A DNA stretch of 35,189 bases from Verrucomicrobiia bacterium. GTDB lineage: Bacteria > Verrucomicrobiota > Verrucomicrobiia > Chthoniobacterales > UBA6821. Made by a program: the position numbers and the translations under genes. Positions 9,484-18,676 of this stretch are shown here, piece after piece. The stretch is from positions 1-35,189 of the forward strand of contig JAPLTJ010000003.1 in assembly GCA_026398175.1 (NCBI GenBank), in the 5' to 3' direction. Below the pieces are notes generated by a model. That model was given only the letters and a program-made list of their open reading frames with translations, did not search any database and was not told the DNA's origin. How positions within the stretch are numbered: the first letter of the stretch is position 1; every line of letters starts with the position of its first letter.

Positions 9484-9728
9484 GAGGTTGCAGATCGCAG
9501 GCACGAAATATTTTATGAGAGATCATACCAAATCGGGTGCTTTTCAATGAGCTGATGAAGCCGCTATTCTTATTCACAAAAATACAAAAAAAATTTCCCA
9601 AAGAAGAGGTTTGTGAACTGACTTCACAGTTAAAAAAGCTCTTTATTTTCTTATAAAATCAGTACATCTACCAAAATAACTTTTCCTAGAAAATTACCTG
9701 TAACCTGTAACCTGCAACCTGTAACCTG
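9484..9728. repeat. Heptamer arrays between icd and carB (inverted pair E4)
   Basis: The 258-bp icd-carB gap holds no gene. Its right end has five tandem heptamers: TTACCTG, TAACCTG twice, CAACCTG, TAACCTG (9694-9728), ending 5 nt before the carB ATG at 9734. Near the left end, GAGGTTG CAGATCG CAGGCAC (9484-9504) is a degenerate inverted counterpart, and it matches a similar sequence at 18647-18669. No Shine-Dalgarno sequence or clear terminator is visible. Confidence 0.65.
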
Positions 9729-9733
9729 CTAGA

Positions 9734-12700
9734 ATGCCCAAAGATCCTACTCTCAAAAAAATTCTTCTCATCGGCGCCGGTCCTATTGTCATTGGACAAG
9801 GATGTGAGTTTGATTATTCAGGAGTACAAGCTTGCAAAGCCTTGGCAGAAGAAGGCTACGAGGTCGTCCTGGTGAATTCTAATCCAGCGACAATCATGAC
9901 GGATCCGGAGTTTGCTCAGCGAACTTACATCGAGCCGATCACTCCAGAGATCATCGAAAAAATTATTGAGCGAGAAAAGCCCGACTCATTACTTCCAACA
10001 CTAGGAGGCCAAACGGCCCTCAATGTCTCCATGGAGCTAGTACGACGAGGCATCCTCAAAAAACATGGCGTTCGCCTTATCGGAGCCAATGCAGAAGCAA
10101 TTCAGCGAGGAGAAGATCGTTCCCTTTTCAAAAAGTTAATGTTGGAGATTGGATTGGAAGTGGCCAACTCAAGAACAGCTCACACCATAGAAGAGGCATT
10201 AGTTGAAGCTGATAACATCGGAACTTACCCTTTAATCATTCGTCCTGCTTACACACTCGGCGGCGCTGGTGGTGGTATCGCTCGCAATCGTGAAGAACTT
10301 GAGACGATAGCACGTCATGGTCTCGATCTCTCTCCAACAAGCGAGGTCCTCATTGAAGAATCACTGCTGGGTTGGAAAGAATTTGAAGTGGAAGTCATTC
10401 GCGACTGTGCTGACAACTGCATCGTGATCTGTTCGATTGAGAACGTTGATCCGATGGGCGTTCATACTGGCGACTCGATCACGGTGGCTCCTATTCAAAC
10501 GCTCACCGACAAAGAATATCAACGGATGCGCGATGCCTCTTTTGCTGTGATTCGCGCCGTTGGCGTAGAAACAGGAGGATCGAATATCCAATTTGCAGTT
10601 CATCCTAAGACAGGACGCATGATCGTCATCGAAATGAACCCCCGCGTCTCACGCTCTTCAGCACTCGCTTCCAAGGCGACGGGTTATCCCATTGCAAAAA
10701 TTGCCGCTAAGCTTGCTGTCGGTTATCGCCTGGATGAACTCAAAAACGACATTACTCAAAACACCACCGCTTGCTTTGAACCAACGATCGATTATTGCGT
10801 TGTCAAAATTCCTCGCTTTACGTTTGAAAAATTTCCACTTGCTGATGCCACCCTCACCACGCAGATGAAAAGTGTTGGCGAAGTGATTGCGTTGGGTCGC
10901 ACTTTTAAACAATCCCTTCAAAAAGCCCTGCGCTCCCTGGAAACAGGCCGCTTTGGCCTGGGCGCCGATGGTCGCGATGTAGAGCCTCGCCTTTCCGATG
11001 GAAGTTGGGATCTCCAAACCATCGAACAAAATTTGCGTGTTCCTTGCGCAGAGCGAATTTTTATGGTTCGCTACGCCTTCCTCGCTAACCTTTCTGTTGA
11101 AGAAATCCATGAATGGAGCGGCATTGATCCTTGGTTTCTCCATCACATTTTGGAATTGGTTCAAGAAGAACAAGAGTATCTCTCCCAGCCTGATCAAATT
11201 CCGCTACATCGTGCTAAAAAGTTAGGGTACTCGGATCATCAGCTCGCCTTCCTCACAGGCCGCCCAGAAGATGAGATCAGAGCGGAGCGAAAACTCAAAG
11301 GAATCGTTCCAACGTATCGCCTCGTTGACACCTGCGCTGCGGAGTTTGAGGCTTCGACACCTTACTACTATTCGACCTATGGCGAAGAAGATGAAACGCG
11401 CACTAGCGATAAAAAGAAAGTTTTGATTCTCGGGAGCGGTCCTAACCGCATCGGCCAAGGAATTGAATTCGATTACTGCTGCGTGCACGCCAGCTTTGCG
11501 CTGCAAGAGGCCGGCTATGAAACGATCATGGTCAATTCGAATCCGGAAACAGTTTCCACTGACTATGACAGCAGTGACAAACTCTACTTTGAACCACTGA
11601 CTCTCGAAGATGTCCTCAACATCTATGAGCGCGAGCAATGCAATGCAGCCGTGGTGCAGTTTGGTGGACAGACTCCTTTGAACCTTGCTGCAGCGTTGCA
11701 AGCGCGTGGCGTCACCATTATTGGAACACAGCCGCAAGACATCGAGAAAGCAGAAGATCGCAAGCGCTTCTCGGCGATGATCAACAAACTAGGACTTCGA
11801 CAAACGCTCGGAGAGACCGCAATCAACGAAACAGAGGCTGTCGCTATCGCGGAAAGAATTGGCTATCCTGTTTTAGTGAGACCCTCCTTTGTACTTGGTG
11901 GTCGCGCCATGGAAATTGTCTACGCAGAGTACGACCTCCGACGTTACATCAAAATAGCTGTTGCCATCAGCCCCGAGCGACCAGTGCTCATCGATCGCTT
12001 TTTAGAAGATGCTACTGAAGTTGATGTCGACTGCCTCGCAGATGGCCACCAGTGCGTCATTGGAGGGATCATGGAGCATATTGAAGAAGCTGGCATTCAC
12101 AGCGGCGATAGCGCTTGCGTCATTCCACCCTTCTCACTCTCAACTTCTGTATTGGAAAAAATTCGCAGTGCAACAAAAGCGATGGCCCTGGAACTCAATG
12201 TCCGCGGTCTCATGAATGTCCAGTTTGCGGTAAAAGATGAAGAGGTTTATATTTTAGAAGTCAATCCTCGGGCTTCTCGCACCACTCCTTTTGTGAGCAA
12301 AGCCATCGGCGTTCCTCTTGCTAAGCTGGCAGCCAAGATCATGTCCGGTCAAACATTAGAAGCACTCGGTTTTACCAAGGAAGTAGCGCTCTCCCATTTT
12401 TGTGTCAAAGCACCGGTGATGCCTTTCATTAAATTTCCAGGTACCGATACGGTGCTCGGTCCTGAGATGCGCTCGACCGGCGAAGTCATGGGCCTCGACC
12501 ATGACCTGGGACATGCTTATGCCAAAGCACAGATGGCGGCGCATCCTTCTCTGCCACTCAAAGGAAATCTTTTCGTCAGTGTTAAGGATTCTGATAAAAA
12601 AGCGATCATTCCGATTGTGCAAGAATTTATAGAATTAGGCTTCGATCTCTTTGCGACCCGTGGAACGGCTGCTGTCCTCCAAGAAGCGGGCATCAAAGTA

Positions 12701-12976
12701 ACTCAGCTCAACAAACTGAGCGAAGGGCATCCCAATGTCCTCGACATGATCAAAGGAGGCTCGATGCACCTCTCCATCAATACCCCAACCGGCAAGCAAC
12801 CACGCCGTGATGAAATCATCATTCGCAGCGCCGCCGTGGCTCATGGAGTTCCAACGATCACGGTTCTTCGCGCTGCCATTGCTAGCATTGCTGCCATTCG
12901 CAGCATGCAAGCTGGACCTTTTGAGGTTTGTAGCATCCAGGAATTTCATGCTTCGCTAAAGGAAAAAGGAGATTAA
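9734..12976 (+). CDS. carB: Carbamoyl-phosphate synthase large subunit
   Basis: This enzyme makes carbamoyl phosphate from ammonia (supplied by CarA), bicarbonate and two ATP, feeding pyrimidine and arginine synthesis. The 1080-residue length is normal. The two homologous synthetase halves are both intact. In the N-half these include [39 protein letters not shown] and [20 protein letters not shown]. In the C-half they include [48 protein letters not shown] and [18 protein letters not shown]. Each half has an ATP-grasp fold. The C-terminal MGS-like allosteric domain (about 940-1080) contains [15 protein letters not shown]. The ATG at 9734 follows a CTGTAAC-type heptamer array instead of a Shine-Dalgarno sequence. 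carA is not in the window. Confidence 0.97.
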   Translation: MPKDPTLKKILLIGAGPIVIGQGCEFDYSGVQACKALAEEGYEVVLVNSNPATIMTDPEFAQRTYIEPITPEIIEKIIEREKPDSLLPTLGGQTALNVSMELVRRGILKKHGVRLIGANAEAIQRGEDRSLFKKLMLEIGLEVANSRTAHTIEEALVEADNIGTYPLIIRPAYTLGGAGGGIARNREELETIARHGLDLSPTSEVLIEESLLGWKEFEVEVIRDCADNCIVICSIENVDPMGVHTGDSITVAPIQTLTDKEYQRMRDASFAVIRAVGVETGGSNIQFAVHPKTGRMIVIEMNPRVSRSSALASKATGYPIAKIAAKLAVGYRLDELKNDITQNTTACFEPTIDYCVVKIPRFTFEKFPLADATLTTQMKSVGEVIALGRTFKQSLQKALRSLETGRFGLGADGRDVEPRLSDGSWDLQTIEQNLRVPCAERIFMVRYAFLANLSVEEIHEWSGIDPWFLHHILELVQEEQEYLSQPDQIPLHRAKKLGYSDHQLAFLTGRPEDEIRAERKLKGIVPTYRLVDTCAAEFEASTPYYYSTYGEEDETRTSDKKKVLILGSGPNRIGQGIEFDYCCVHASFALQEAGYETIMVNSNPETVSTDYDSSDKLYFEPLTLEDVLNIYEREQCNAAVVQFGGQTPLNLAAALQARGVTIIGTQPQDIEKAEDRKRFSAMINKLGLRQTLGETAINETEAVAIAERIGYPVLVRPSFVLGGRAMEIVYAEYDLRRYIKIAVAISPERPVLIDRFLEDATEVDVDCLADGHQCVIGGIMEHIEEAGIHSGDSACVIPPFSLSTSVLEKIRSATKAMALELNVRGLMNVQFAVKDEEVYILEVNPRASRTTPFVSKAIGVPLAKLAAKIMSGQTLEALGFTKEVALSHFCVKAPVMPFIKFPGTDTVLGPEMRSTGEVMGLDHDLGHAYAKAQMAAHPSLPLKGNLFVSVKDSDKKAIIPIVQEFIELGFDLFATRGTAAVLQEAGIKVTQLNKLSEGHPNVLDMIKGGSMHLSINTPTGKQPRRDEIIIRSAAVAHGVPTITVLRAAIASIAAIRSMQAGPFEVCSIQEFHASLKEKGD

Positions 12977-13034
12977 CTGCAAAAAGAGAATGGCCACAAA
13001 GAGTACAAAGAAATCAAAGAAAAAATAAGATTTC

Positions 13035-13883
13035 ATGATACTACTAACTTACAGCCCCTATATTGCACTACTGATCGGCATCATCACATTATGGCTGCCT
13101 GGTAAAAAAACAGGGTGTTGGAAATTCTTTTTATTACTGGCACTGCTGCTCAGTTTTTTCAGTGGCGCTGCCCATCTCATTGGGATTATCGCCATTGTTT
13201 TATTCTATGATTTCGTTCAGCAATACCACTCTGCGCTGCGACGAAAATATTTTTACTGGGGAGCCATCTTTGTTCTGGGCTTTGCATTTCAAATAGACAA
13301 GGTTCCCGGCTTTCAACCGTTGTGGGTCATCAAACAATTTCAATTCACCTCCGATGCGATCCCATTTAGTTTAGGTTTTAATTTAGGAAAAATTTCTACG
13401 GAACTGATTCTTCTTGGAGTGCTCTTGCCGCTTGCTTCCAATCAAAGCGACTGGAAACAACTATTGCGGCAAACGCTCCCACGATTGCCACTCGTGCTTG
13501 CATGCCTTTCTCTCCTCTCGATGGCACTTGGTTATATTCGATGGGAACCAAAACTCCCTTCTCATCTCCCGCTCTGGATGATGAGTAATTTATTTTTCTG
13601 CTGCGTTGCTGAAGAAGGTTTTTTTCGAGGATTCCTTCAACAATCATTGAGCAAGTATAGCCATCGCTCTGCGCCCCTCATCGCCATTCTTGTTTCAGCC
13701 CTCTTCTTTGGATTGGCTCACTACCAAGGCGGAATCTACTACATCCTTCTAGCAGCAATCGCCGGAATTTTTTATGGATGGATTTATCATGTCACCAAGC
13801 GGATTGAGGCCAGCATCATCACTCACTTTTTATTGAACTTAACGCACCTGCTGTTGTTCACCTATCCTGCATTGAATCGATAA
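13035..13883 (+). CDS. CPBP (CAAX/Abi) family intramembrane metalloprotease
   Basis: A 282-residue polytopic membrane protein with about seven to eight hydrophobic segments. The C-terminal half carries the three motifs of the CPBP/Rce1-like glutamic protease family. These are EExxxR (E193, E194, R198 in VAEEGFFRGF), the FxxxH motif (FGLAH, H229), and HxxxN (H264, N268 in THFLLNLTH). Members process prenylated or other membrane proteins, or act in bacteriocin immunity; the substrate is unknown. The N-terminal half has no motif I recognise. It follows carB by 58 bp. That gap contains a degenerate ACAAAGA-type short repeat (about 12997-13026). Confidence 0.88.
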   Translation: MILLTYSPYIALLIGIITLWLPGKKTGCWKFFLLLALLLSFFSGAAHLIGIIAIVLFYDFVQQYHSALRRKYFYWGAIFVLGFAFQIDKVPGFQPLWVIKQFQFTSDAIPFSLGFNLGKISTELILLGVLLPLASNQSDWKQLLRQTLPRLPLVLACLSLLSMALGYIRWEPKLPSHLPLWMMSNLFFCCVAEEGFFRGFLQQSLSKYSHRSAPLIAILVSALFFGLAHYQGGIYYILLAAIAGIFYGWIYHVTKRIEASIITHFLLNLTHLLLFTYPALNR

Positions 13884-13963
13884 TAGACCTCTCAATCATG
13901 ACTATTGCCAAACTCTACGAAGGCATACAATCTGTGCTCGCTTGACCAAGAGTCATTTCAAAT

Positions 13964-13979
13964 ATACATTATGATGTAT
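13964..13979. promoter_or_regulatory. Palindromic operator overlapping the antitoxin start codon
   Basis: ATACAT (13964-13969) and ATGTAT (13974-13979) form an inverted repeat around TATG, and 14 of 16 positions are palindromic. The right arm enters the ATG at 13978. A possible promoter is TTGACC (13942-13947) with TATACA (13963-13968), spaced 15 bp, which would give a nearly leaderless transcript. Autorepression by the ribbon-helix-helix antitoxin at this site is an inference from other vapBC operons. Confidence 0.6.
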
Positions 13980-14211
13980 GGATCGCACTCAAATTTACCT
14001 TACCTCTCATCAAACAGAAGCACTCTTGCAGCTTTCTCACACGTTGCACCAAGGGAAAAGTGAACTTATTCGTAGCGCTATTAACGAGTTTTTATCGCGC
14101 CGTACTGTTTCTAACAAACTCAAAAAATTACGCGCTGCACGTGGCCTGTGGAAGCATCGTAAAGATGTTTTAGATATTCAAAAATTACGTGCTACTTTTG
14201 ATCGCTTTTAG
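13978..14211 (+). CDS. vapB: Ribbon-helix-helix antitoxin (VapB/CopG-like)
   Basis: A 77-residue protein with an N-terminal ribbon-helix-helix DNA-binding domain: the strand RTQIYLTSHQTEALLQLS, then the helix KSELIRSAINEFLSR (residues about 3-42). The C-terminal tail GLWKHRKDVLDIQKLRATFDRF resembles the VapC-binding tails of VapB proteins. Its role would be to neutralise the toxin encoded next to it and repress the pair's promoter. The ATG lies in the palindromic operator described at 13964-13979. The gene ends 4 bp before the toxin start, so the two should be co-translated. Confidence 0.85.
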   Translation: MDRTQIYLTSHQTEALLQLSHTLHQGKSELIRSAINEFLSRRTVSNKLKKLRAARGLWKHRKDVLDIQKLRATFDRF

Positions 14212-14215
14212 TCTT

Positions 14216-14566
14216 ATGGCTTACCTCATCGATACTGATATTCTCATCGATTATCTTCGAGATCACGCAAGTGCTGTGACAAGCATTGAAAACAATCTCA
14301 ACGATCTTTATCTCTCAGTGATGAATGTCGCTGAACTCTATCAAGGCGTGCGCAATGACAAAGAACGTAAAAATTTAGCCTCGATGCTTTCTATTTTTAC
14401 CATCTTGCCAATCACTCTTGAAATTGCCACACAGGGAGGAACCTACTCTTCCAAATATCGTGCAAGCCATGGCTCAGGACTTGCTGACTGCTTAATTGCA
14501 GCGACCGTCGACCTTCACGGTTTAACATTACGCACATTGAATGTGAAGCACTATCCAATGCTATAG
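14216..14566 (+). CDS. vapC: PIN-domain ribonuclease toxin (VapC-like)
   Basis: A 116-residue PIN-domain endoribonuclease. The acidic catalytic residues are visible: D6 in YLIDTDILIDYL, E40 in MNVAELYQG and D91 in GLADCLIAATA-like sequence, with the C-terminal TLNVKHYPML motif typical of VapC. The ATG at 14216 is preferred over an in-frame TTG 27 bp upstream because it gives the standard VapC N-terminus and lies 4 bp after the antitoxin stop. VapC toxins cleave tRNA or rRNA; which one here cannot be told. All active-site residues are present, so the module looks functional in spite of decayed neighbours. Confidence 0.88.
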   Translation: MAYLIDTDILIDYLRDHASAVTSIENNLNDLYLSVMNVAELYQGVRNDKERKNLASMLSIFTILPITLEIATQGGTYSSKYRASHGSGLADCLIAATVDLHGLTLRTLNVKHYPML

Positions 14567-14598
14567 GAAGTAGAAGTTCCTTATAAAAAAAATCACCA

Positions 14599-15759
14599 TT
14601 GAAATTACTCTTACAACAACTACTCCCAGAGATCATCGAACTGCGTCATCACCTTCATGCGCATCCCGAGTTGGCTCATGAAGAGCACGAGACAGCTGCT
14701 TTAGTCGGCAAGACACTTAAAAAATTTGGTTATGAAGTGACTGAAGGAATTGGAGGGACAGGCGTCTCTGCTGTTTTAGATTCTGGCAAGCCGGGAAAAA
14801 CCGTTGCACTGCGTGCCGACATGGATGCTCTTCCTATCCATGAAGAGACAGACTTAGCCCATCGCTCTACACGTGATGGAAAAATGCATGCCTGCGGGCA
14901 CGATGGCCACACAGCGACGCTTTTAGCGGCTGCAGGAGCCTTGATGCAATGCAAGGATCAGTTCCAAGGAAAAATAAAATTCATTTTTCAACCTGCTGAA
15001 GAGACGGGAACTGGCGCAGCAGCGATGATTGAAGATGGCGTTTTAGAAAATCCTAAGGTCGATGCTATTTTCGGTTATCACAATTCTAGCAAATCTGACT
15101 TTGGTGTTTTCAAAACAAAAATGGATTGCCTCTTCGCATCACAAGATGTTTTTACGGTTGTGATCCATGGCAAAGGCGGTCATGCCGCCTACCCTCACTT
15201 GACGGTTGATCCAATCTACATTGGCAGCATGATCATTCAGGCACTGCAAGGAATCGTCAGTCGTTGTAGCGCTCCAGTAGAACCCGTTGTTCTTTCTGTC
15301 ACCCAATTTCATGCGGGCAACACTCATAATGTGATTCCTTCCGAAGCAACATTTTAAGGGACTCTTCGAGCCATTACCCCTGCGAATCGAGCCATGCTTA
15401 AAGAAAAGTTAATTGAGATTACAACGAACATCGCCACTTCTTTTGGAGCAACAGTCACGATTAATTTTTCCTGCTCCTTTCCTCCCACCTTCAATCATCG
15501 TCAAGAAACTCAATTGTCTTATGACGTCGCAAAAAAAGTTTTAGGAGAAGAGCGTGTGGCTCTCCTGACTGAACCAGGCATGGCATCGGAAGATTTTTCT
15601 TACTATCTTGAAAAAATTCCAGGTTCCTATTTCTGGATGGGCATCGGTCCAAAAGAATATCACCCTCATCATTCTCGTTATGAATTCAATGATGCCATCA
15701 TCCCGATTGCCGCTGAAATACTGGCTCAGGTGGCGATTGATTATTTGAATCAAAATTGA
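14599..15759 (+). pseudogene. M20 family amidohydrolase (hippurate hydrolase-like) interrupted by one ochre codon
   Basis: A full-length 386-residue M20 metallo-amidohydrolase frame that is open except for TAA at 15355-15357. The part before it has IELRHHLHAHPELAHEE, the metal site ALRADMDALPIHEE and MHACGHDGHTATLLAAA, the catalytic FQPAEETGTGAAAMI, and a dimerisation domain ending NVIPSEATF. After the stop the same frame continues with GTLRAITPANRAMLKEKL and the C-terminal metal-site block MASEDFSYYLEKIPGSYFWMG with HHSRYEFND. A single base change can account for it. The truncated 252-residue product lacks the C-terminal His-containing block and should be inactive unless the stop is read through. 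The TTG start at 14599 gives the normal N-terminus but has no Shine-Dalgarno sequence. Confidence 0.85.
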
Positions 15760-15762
15760 ATC

Positions 15763-16212
15763 CTATTCTCGAGATTGTCTCTTCTTCCAGACAGCAGCAG
15801 CTGTTTTCATTCGTGTTAGCAAATAGTAAACGGTGTGGCTGCGGATCCTCACCAGCTCTGCGCCGACAATCTTAGGCACAAAATCTTGAGGGACCGCTTG
15901 CAACTCTTCCAGCGTTAATCCACTAAGTCCTTTGCAAAGAATGCTCGTCATAGCACGCGTCAAGGTCTGCACTTGCGGCCCCAGCTTAATGCGAAAGTGA
16001 CAGCCTCCCGCTTCATCGACTTTCAGAAAAACGCCAACCGAATCGGTACATTCTTCGTCTTTGCGAATATCTTCTAAGTCAAAAATCTCTCCCTCGCGCG
16101 GCTCGTACTTCTTGGCTTGATCAGCATAAGCCACCAGCATCTCACGCCGCTCTATTTCAGGAAGCCCCTGCATGAGGGTGATAATGTCAGCTAATTTTTT
16201 TGGGTAAGACAT
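15763..16212 (-). CDS. sufE: SufE-like cysteine desulfuration protein
   Basis: SufE accepts the persulfide sulfur from the cysteine desulfurase SufS and passes it to the Fe-S scaffold. The 149-residue length is normal. The acceptor Cys is probably C55 in DEECTDSVGVFL, matching the family pattern of a Cys followed by two to three polar residues and a hydrophobic strand. GLSGLTLEELQAVP and a C-terminal SRE-containing helix complete the fold. No sufS, sufB or sufC is next to it. The gene is instead downstream of a thiosulfate sulfurtransferase, from which it is separated by heptamer element E2. Its ATG directly abuts the E2 array, and no Shine-Dalgarno sequence is seen. Confidence 0.88.
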   Translation of the reverse strand: MSYPKKLADIITLMQGLPEIERREMLVAYADQAKKYEPREGEIFDLEDIRKDEECTDSVGVFLKVDEAGGCHFRIKLGPQVQTLTRAMTSILCKGLSGLTLEELQAVPQDFVPKIVGAELVRIRSHTVYYLLTRMKTAAAVWKKRQSRE

Positions 16213-16215
16213 AAC

Positions 16216-16383
16216 AGACTAAAGGCTGAAGGCTGAGGGCTGAAGGTAAAAAAGCTAAAGTTAGAAGGCAGCACCACTATAATAGTTAACACAATAAATA
16301 TTGGATTCAAAAAATCGTATGTTTGATTTCAAGCAATTACAGCCTTTAGTCTTTCGCCTTCAGCCTTCAGCCTTCAGTCTTTT
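16216..16383. repeat. Inverted heptamer-array element E2 (sufE / sulfurtransferase gap)
   Basis: Left arm: AGACTAA, AGGCTGA, AGGCTGA, GGGCTGA, AGGTAAA (16216-16250). Right arm: GCCTTTA, GTCTTTC, GCCTTCA three times, GTCTTTT (16342-16383), reaching the sulfurtransferase stop codon. The arms are complementary and would form a long stem around a 91-bp loop in a transcript from either strand. The whole 170-bp gap is the element. Confidence 0.8.
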
Positions 16384-17243
16384 TAAACCCGCTCAATCGG
16401 CGCTCCAACACGGTTTCCCCACTCGGTCCACGATCCATCATAATTGCGCACATTTTTAAATCCAAGGAGGTAGGTCAACACAAACCATGTGTGACTCGAG
16501 CGTTCACCAATGCGGCAGTAAGCGATGACATCATCGTCCGGTTTGAGACCAAGATCTTCTTGATAAATTGCACGAAGCTCTGCGGCTGATTTGAAAGTTG
16601 CATCTTCATTGACGGCCCGCTTCCAAGGAACACCATGAGCTCCTGGAATATGTCCTCCACGCAATACACCCTCTTGCGGATAGTCAGGCATGTGAGTCAC
16701 CTCTCCAGAAAATTCACCAGGAGAACGGACATCTACCAAAGGAAGATGTTGTTGACTCTGTTTTAATGCATCTTCAAAAAATGCTCGGATCTCTTTATCG
16801 AGGCGCTTAGGAGGAACAGGATAATTGCTAGGAGAAAATTTTGGCACCTCGCGTGTCAAAGGCCGTCCTTGGCTAATCCAGAGATCGCGACCACCATTCA
16901 TGATCTTAACATTAGTGTGCCCAAAAAGTCGGAACACCCAAAGCGCATAGCAAGACCACCAATTGGACTTATCTCCATAAAACACACACGTTGTTTCAGG
17001 AGTAATTCCATAGCGAGAACAGAGCGCCGCAAAATCACCAGGTTGGATGTAATCTCTTACGAGTTGATCTTGCAGGTCGCGTCGCCAATCGATGTGCACG
17101 GCTCCTGGCACATGCCCTGTATCGTAAAGCAAAATATCTTCGTTGCTCTCAATAATCCGAATCGATGGATCATTGACATGGGAGGCAACCCATTCTGTGG
17201 AAACAACAATCTCTGCGTGAACATAGTTAGAATCAGGAATCAT
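16383..17243 (-). CDS. sseA: Thiosulfate/3-mercaptopyruvate sulfurtransferase (tandem rhodanese)
   Basis: A 286-residue protein with two rhodanese domains. The N-terminal inactive domain (about 15-130) contains [17 protein letters not shown]. The C-terminal catalytic domain (about 160-283) contains [12 protein letters not shown] and [11 protein letters not shown]. The active loop [19 protein letters not shown] has the nucleophile at C243. The CRIGER loop favours thiosulfate as donor over 3-mercaptopyruvate (CGxGxT loop), which is why the gene symbol is tentative. It transfers sulfane sulfur to acceptors such as cyanide or thiols. Its neighbour sufE suggests a role in sulfur mobilisation. The start at 17243 is the first ATG and has no Shine-Dalgarno sequence. 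Confidence 0.88.
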   Translation of the reverse strand: MIPDSNYVHAEIVVSTEWVASHVNDPSIRIIESNEDILLYDTGHVPGAVHIDWRRDLQDQLVRDYIQPGDFAALCSRYGITPETTCVFYGDKSNWWSCYALWVFRLFGHTNVKIMNGGRDLWISQGRPLTREVPKFSPSNYPVPPKRLDKEIRAFFEDALKQSQQHLPLVDVRSPGEFSGEVTHMPDYPQEGVLRGGHIPGAHGVPWKRAVNEDATFKSAAELRAIYQEDLGLKPDDDVIAYCRIGERSSHTWFVLTYLLGFKNVRNYDGSWTEWGNRVGAPIERV

Positions 17244-17280
17244 CCAGGTAAGATAAAGTTGATCTCCTGAAAAACCAATC

Positions 17281-17316
17281 CTAAAAAAAGAAAAGACCCA
17301 GTTAATTACTGGGTCT
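17281..17316 (-). terminator. Intrinsic terminator after the rpmB/small-protein operon
   Basis: AGACCCAGT (17294-17302) and ACTGGGTCT (17308-17316) form a perfect 9-bp stem with a 5-nt loop. On the minus strand it is followed by a T-rich run (17281-17293). This is the only canonical rho-independent terminator I see in the window. It lies 32 bp after the stop of the 67-residue gene and would end the operon that begins near 21.4 kb. Confidence 0.85.
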
Positions 17317-17347
17317 CATCTTTTGTAACAAAAATTTTGAAATTTTT

Positions 17348-17551
17348 TTATCTCTTTTTCTTTAAGAGAGGAAGTCCTGTTCGAGCATTTTCAGAAATCT
17401 CGTACCCTTCAGGAAGACTATCGATAGCATCTTTCCCTGCTGCACCTGCGAAATAATAAAGAGTTACTTTCTGACCACCTCTCAGCTCTTGAAGGCGAGC
17501 ATGGAGAAAATAGGACTTACCACTTTTTTTACTAATAGCGCTAAATGACAT
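17348..17551 (-). CDS. Small conserved protein of unknown function
   Basis: This encodes 67 residues, starting MSFSAISKKSGKSYFLHAR and including GGQKVTLYYFAG and a charged C-terminus LPLLKKKR. It is basic, has no signal peptide or membrane segment and may be nucleic-acid or ribosome associated, but I do not recognise a named family. Similar short proteins with the pattern SGKxYYLH and LPxGYEVxENxRTGLPxLKK exist in other bacteria as far as I recall. It follows rpmB by 40 bp, and the strong terminator 17294-17316 comes next, so it is most likely the last gene of that operon. The ATG at 17551 is the only good start. Confidence 0.7.
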   Translation of the reverse strand: MSFSAISKKSGKSYFLHARLQELRGGQKVTLYYFAGAAGKDAIDSLPEGYEISENARTGLPLLKKKR

Positions 17552-17591
17552 AGTTTTTTCTTGGTTGAAGTTAATGTTCTGTAAAATTAAA

Positions 17592-17855
17592 CTAAATTAA
17601 ACCGGCTTTTGAAAGAGTTACATAAGCACCACGTTTTGAAATGGTCTTCAAAGCACGCACATTAAGCTTGACGGCAACAAATTTCTTAAGCTCAGGAACC
17701 CAAATTCTTTTATTTTTTAAGTTAGGGCTGAAGTAACGAGCGGTAACAGCGGTAATATGCATACCGATACCTCCCTTTTTCTTAGCGAGACCTCTGCGGT
17801 GAATTTTTGAGCCGCGAGTTGGAACGGAACCGGTAATAGAGCATTTACGTGACAT
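17592..17855 (-). CDS. rpmB: 50S ribosomal protein L28
   Basis: An 87-residue ribosomal large-subunit protein. The N-terminus MSRKCSITGSVPTRGSKIHRRGLAKKKGG has the two family landmarks: CxxTG and the basic stretch. NKRIWVPELKKFVAVKLNVRALKTISKRG is the conserved core. An in-frame upstream start would add 14 residues, but the ATG at 17855 is chosen because it gives the family N-terminus. Only one Cys remains near the N-terminus, so it is not the zinc-binding form. It is 59 bp downstream of RNase PH. Confidence 0.93.
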   Translation of the reverse strand: MSRKCSITGSVPTRGSKIHRRGLAKKKGGIGMHITAVTARYFSPNLKNKRIWVPELKKFVAVKLNVRALKTISKRGAYVTLSKAGLI

Positions 17856-17914
17856 AAGATATGATGTGATAGTGCCTTGTTGACAAGGACTGGTCAAGAA
17901 CTTTTCAAAAAAAA

Positions 17915-18640
17915 TTACTTCTGAAGTATGATTCGTTGCTTTTCTAGCAGCTGAGCAATCCCAGTACGTCCATAGTCCAACATAGTTGTGAGTTGGCTAT
18001 TATTAAAAACACTCTCTTCACCAGAAGCTTGGATTTCAATAAATTCGAGTGATTCATTCATGACCAAGTTAAGATCAACTTCTGCATCTTTATCTTCACT
18101 ATAATCGAGATCAAGTAACACCTCAGACTGATGAATGCCGACGCTAACAGCAGCGACTAATTGTTTCATCGGATTAGTTGCGACTTGTTTGGTAGCGACT
18201 AAATGTTGACAAGCAAGCGCCATAGCCACGCTAGCACCAGTAATGGAGGCTGTACGTGTACCGCCATCGGCTTGAAGCACATCGCAATCGACCCACATCG
18301 TGCGAGGACCGAGAGCTTCTAAATTGATAGCAGCACGCAACGAACGTCCGATCAATCGTTGAATTTCAGTAGAGCGTCCGTCAACTTTTCCACGCGTGCT
18401 ATCGCGTTGTTTTCGCGGAGAAGTCGAATAGGGCAACATAGAATACTCGGCTGTCATCCAACCTCCTGAAACATGTTGCTCCTTCATCCAACGAGGAACG
18501 CCAACCTCCACAGAAGCTGTGCAGATGACTTGAGTTTTACCAAAAGAAATCAAAACAGAACCCATTGCTTGAGGAGCAATGCCTGTTTGAATAGTGATAT
18601 CGCGCAAGGCGTCGGGAAGGCGGTTTTGGAGTCGTGGCAT
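17915..18640 (-). CDS. rph: Ribonuclease PH
   Basis: A phosphorolytic 3'-5' exoribonuclease that trims tRNA and rRNA 3' ends, active as a hexamer. The 241-residue length is normal. The conserved segments GSVLISFGKTQVICTASVE, GWMTAEYSMLPYSTSPRKQRDS, GRSTEIQRLIGRSLRAA and DCDVLQADGGTRTASITGA are all present, including the phosphate-binding RxxR region and catalytic Asp residues. An upstream in-frame ATG (18670) would overlap the end of the amidohydrolase gene. The ATG at 18640 is chosen because it gives MPRLQNRLPDALR at the usual position. Directly upstream lies a degenerate heptamer array (18649-18676). Confidence 0.94.
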   Translation of the reverse strand: MPRLQNRLPDALRDITIQTGIAPQAMGSVLISFGKTQVICTASVEVGVPRWMKEQHVSGGWMTAEYSMLPYSTSPRKQRDSTRGKVDGRSTEIQRLIGRSLRAAINLEALGPRTMWVDCDVLQADGGTRTASITGASVAMALACQHLVATKQVATNPMKQLVAAVSVGIHQSEVLLDLDYSEDKDAEVDLNLVMNESLEFIEIQASGEESVFNNSQLTTMLDYGRTGIAQLLEKQRIILQK

Positions 18641-18648
18641 AAGCAAGA

Positions 18649-18676
18649 GGTTACAGATTACAAGCGGCATGTTACA
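18649..18676. repeat. Degenerate heptamer array at the amidohydrolase/rph junction
   Basis: GGTTACA, GATTACA, AGCGGCA and TGTTACA (18649-18676) are four 7-bp units. On the minus strand they read as CTGTAAC-type units ending 8 nt before the rph ATG. They include the last six codons (PVTCRL) and stop codon of the amidohydrolase gene. The same unit type occurs before carB and rsmI. Confidence 0.5.

Noticed and set aside
8768-9601. 277-codon ORF on the minus strand opposite icd
   Set aside because: It lies antisense to a conserved gene, its sequence is compositionally odd and shows no domain; it is a shadow of the icd codon pattern.
11222-11737. 171-codon minus-strand ORF inside carB
   Set aside because: It is fully antisense to the conserved second half of CarB, with no recognisable motif or start signal.
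13898-13945. 16-codon mini-ORF (MTIAKLYEGIQSVLA) before the antitoxin
   Set aside because: It is too short, lacks a ribosome binding site and shows no conservation evidence; it may be a gene scrap.
15355-15357. Selenocysteine or pyrrolysine recoding at the M20 internal stop
   Set aside because: The codon is TAA, which is not used for Sec (TGA) or Pyl (TAG).
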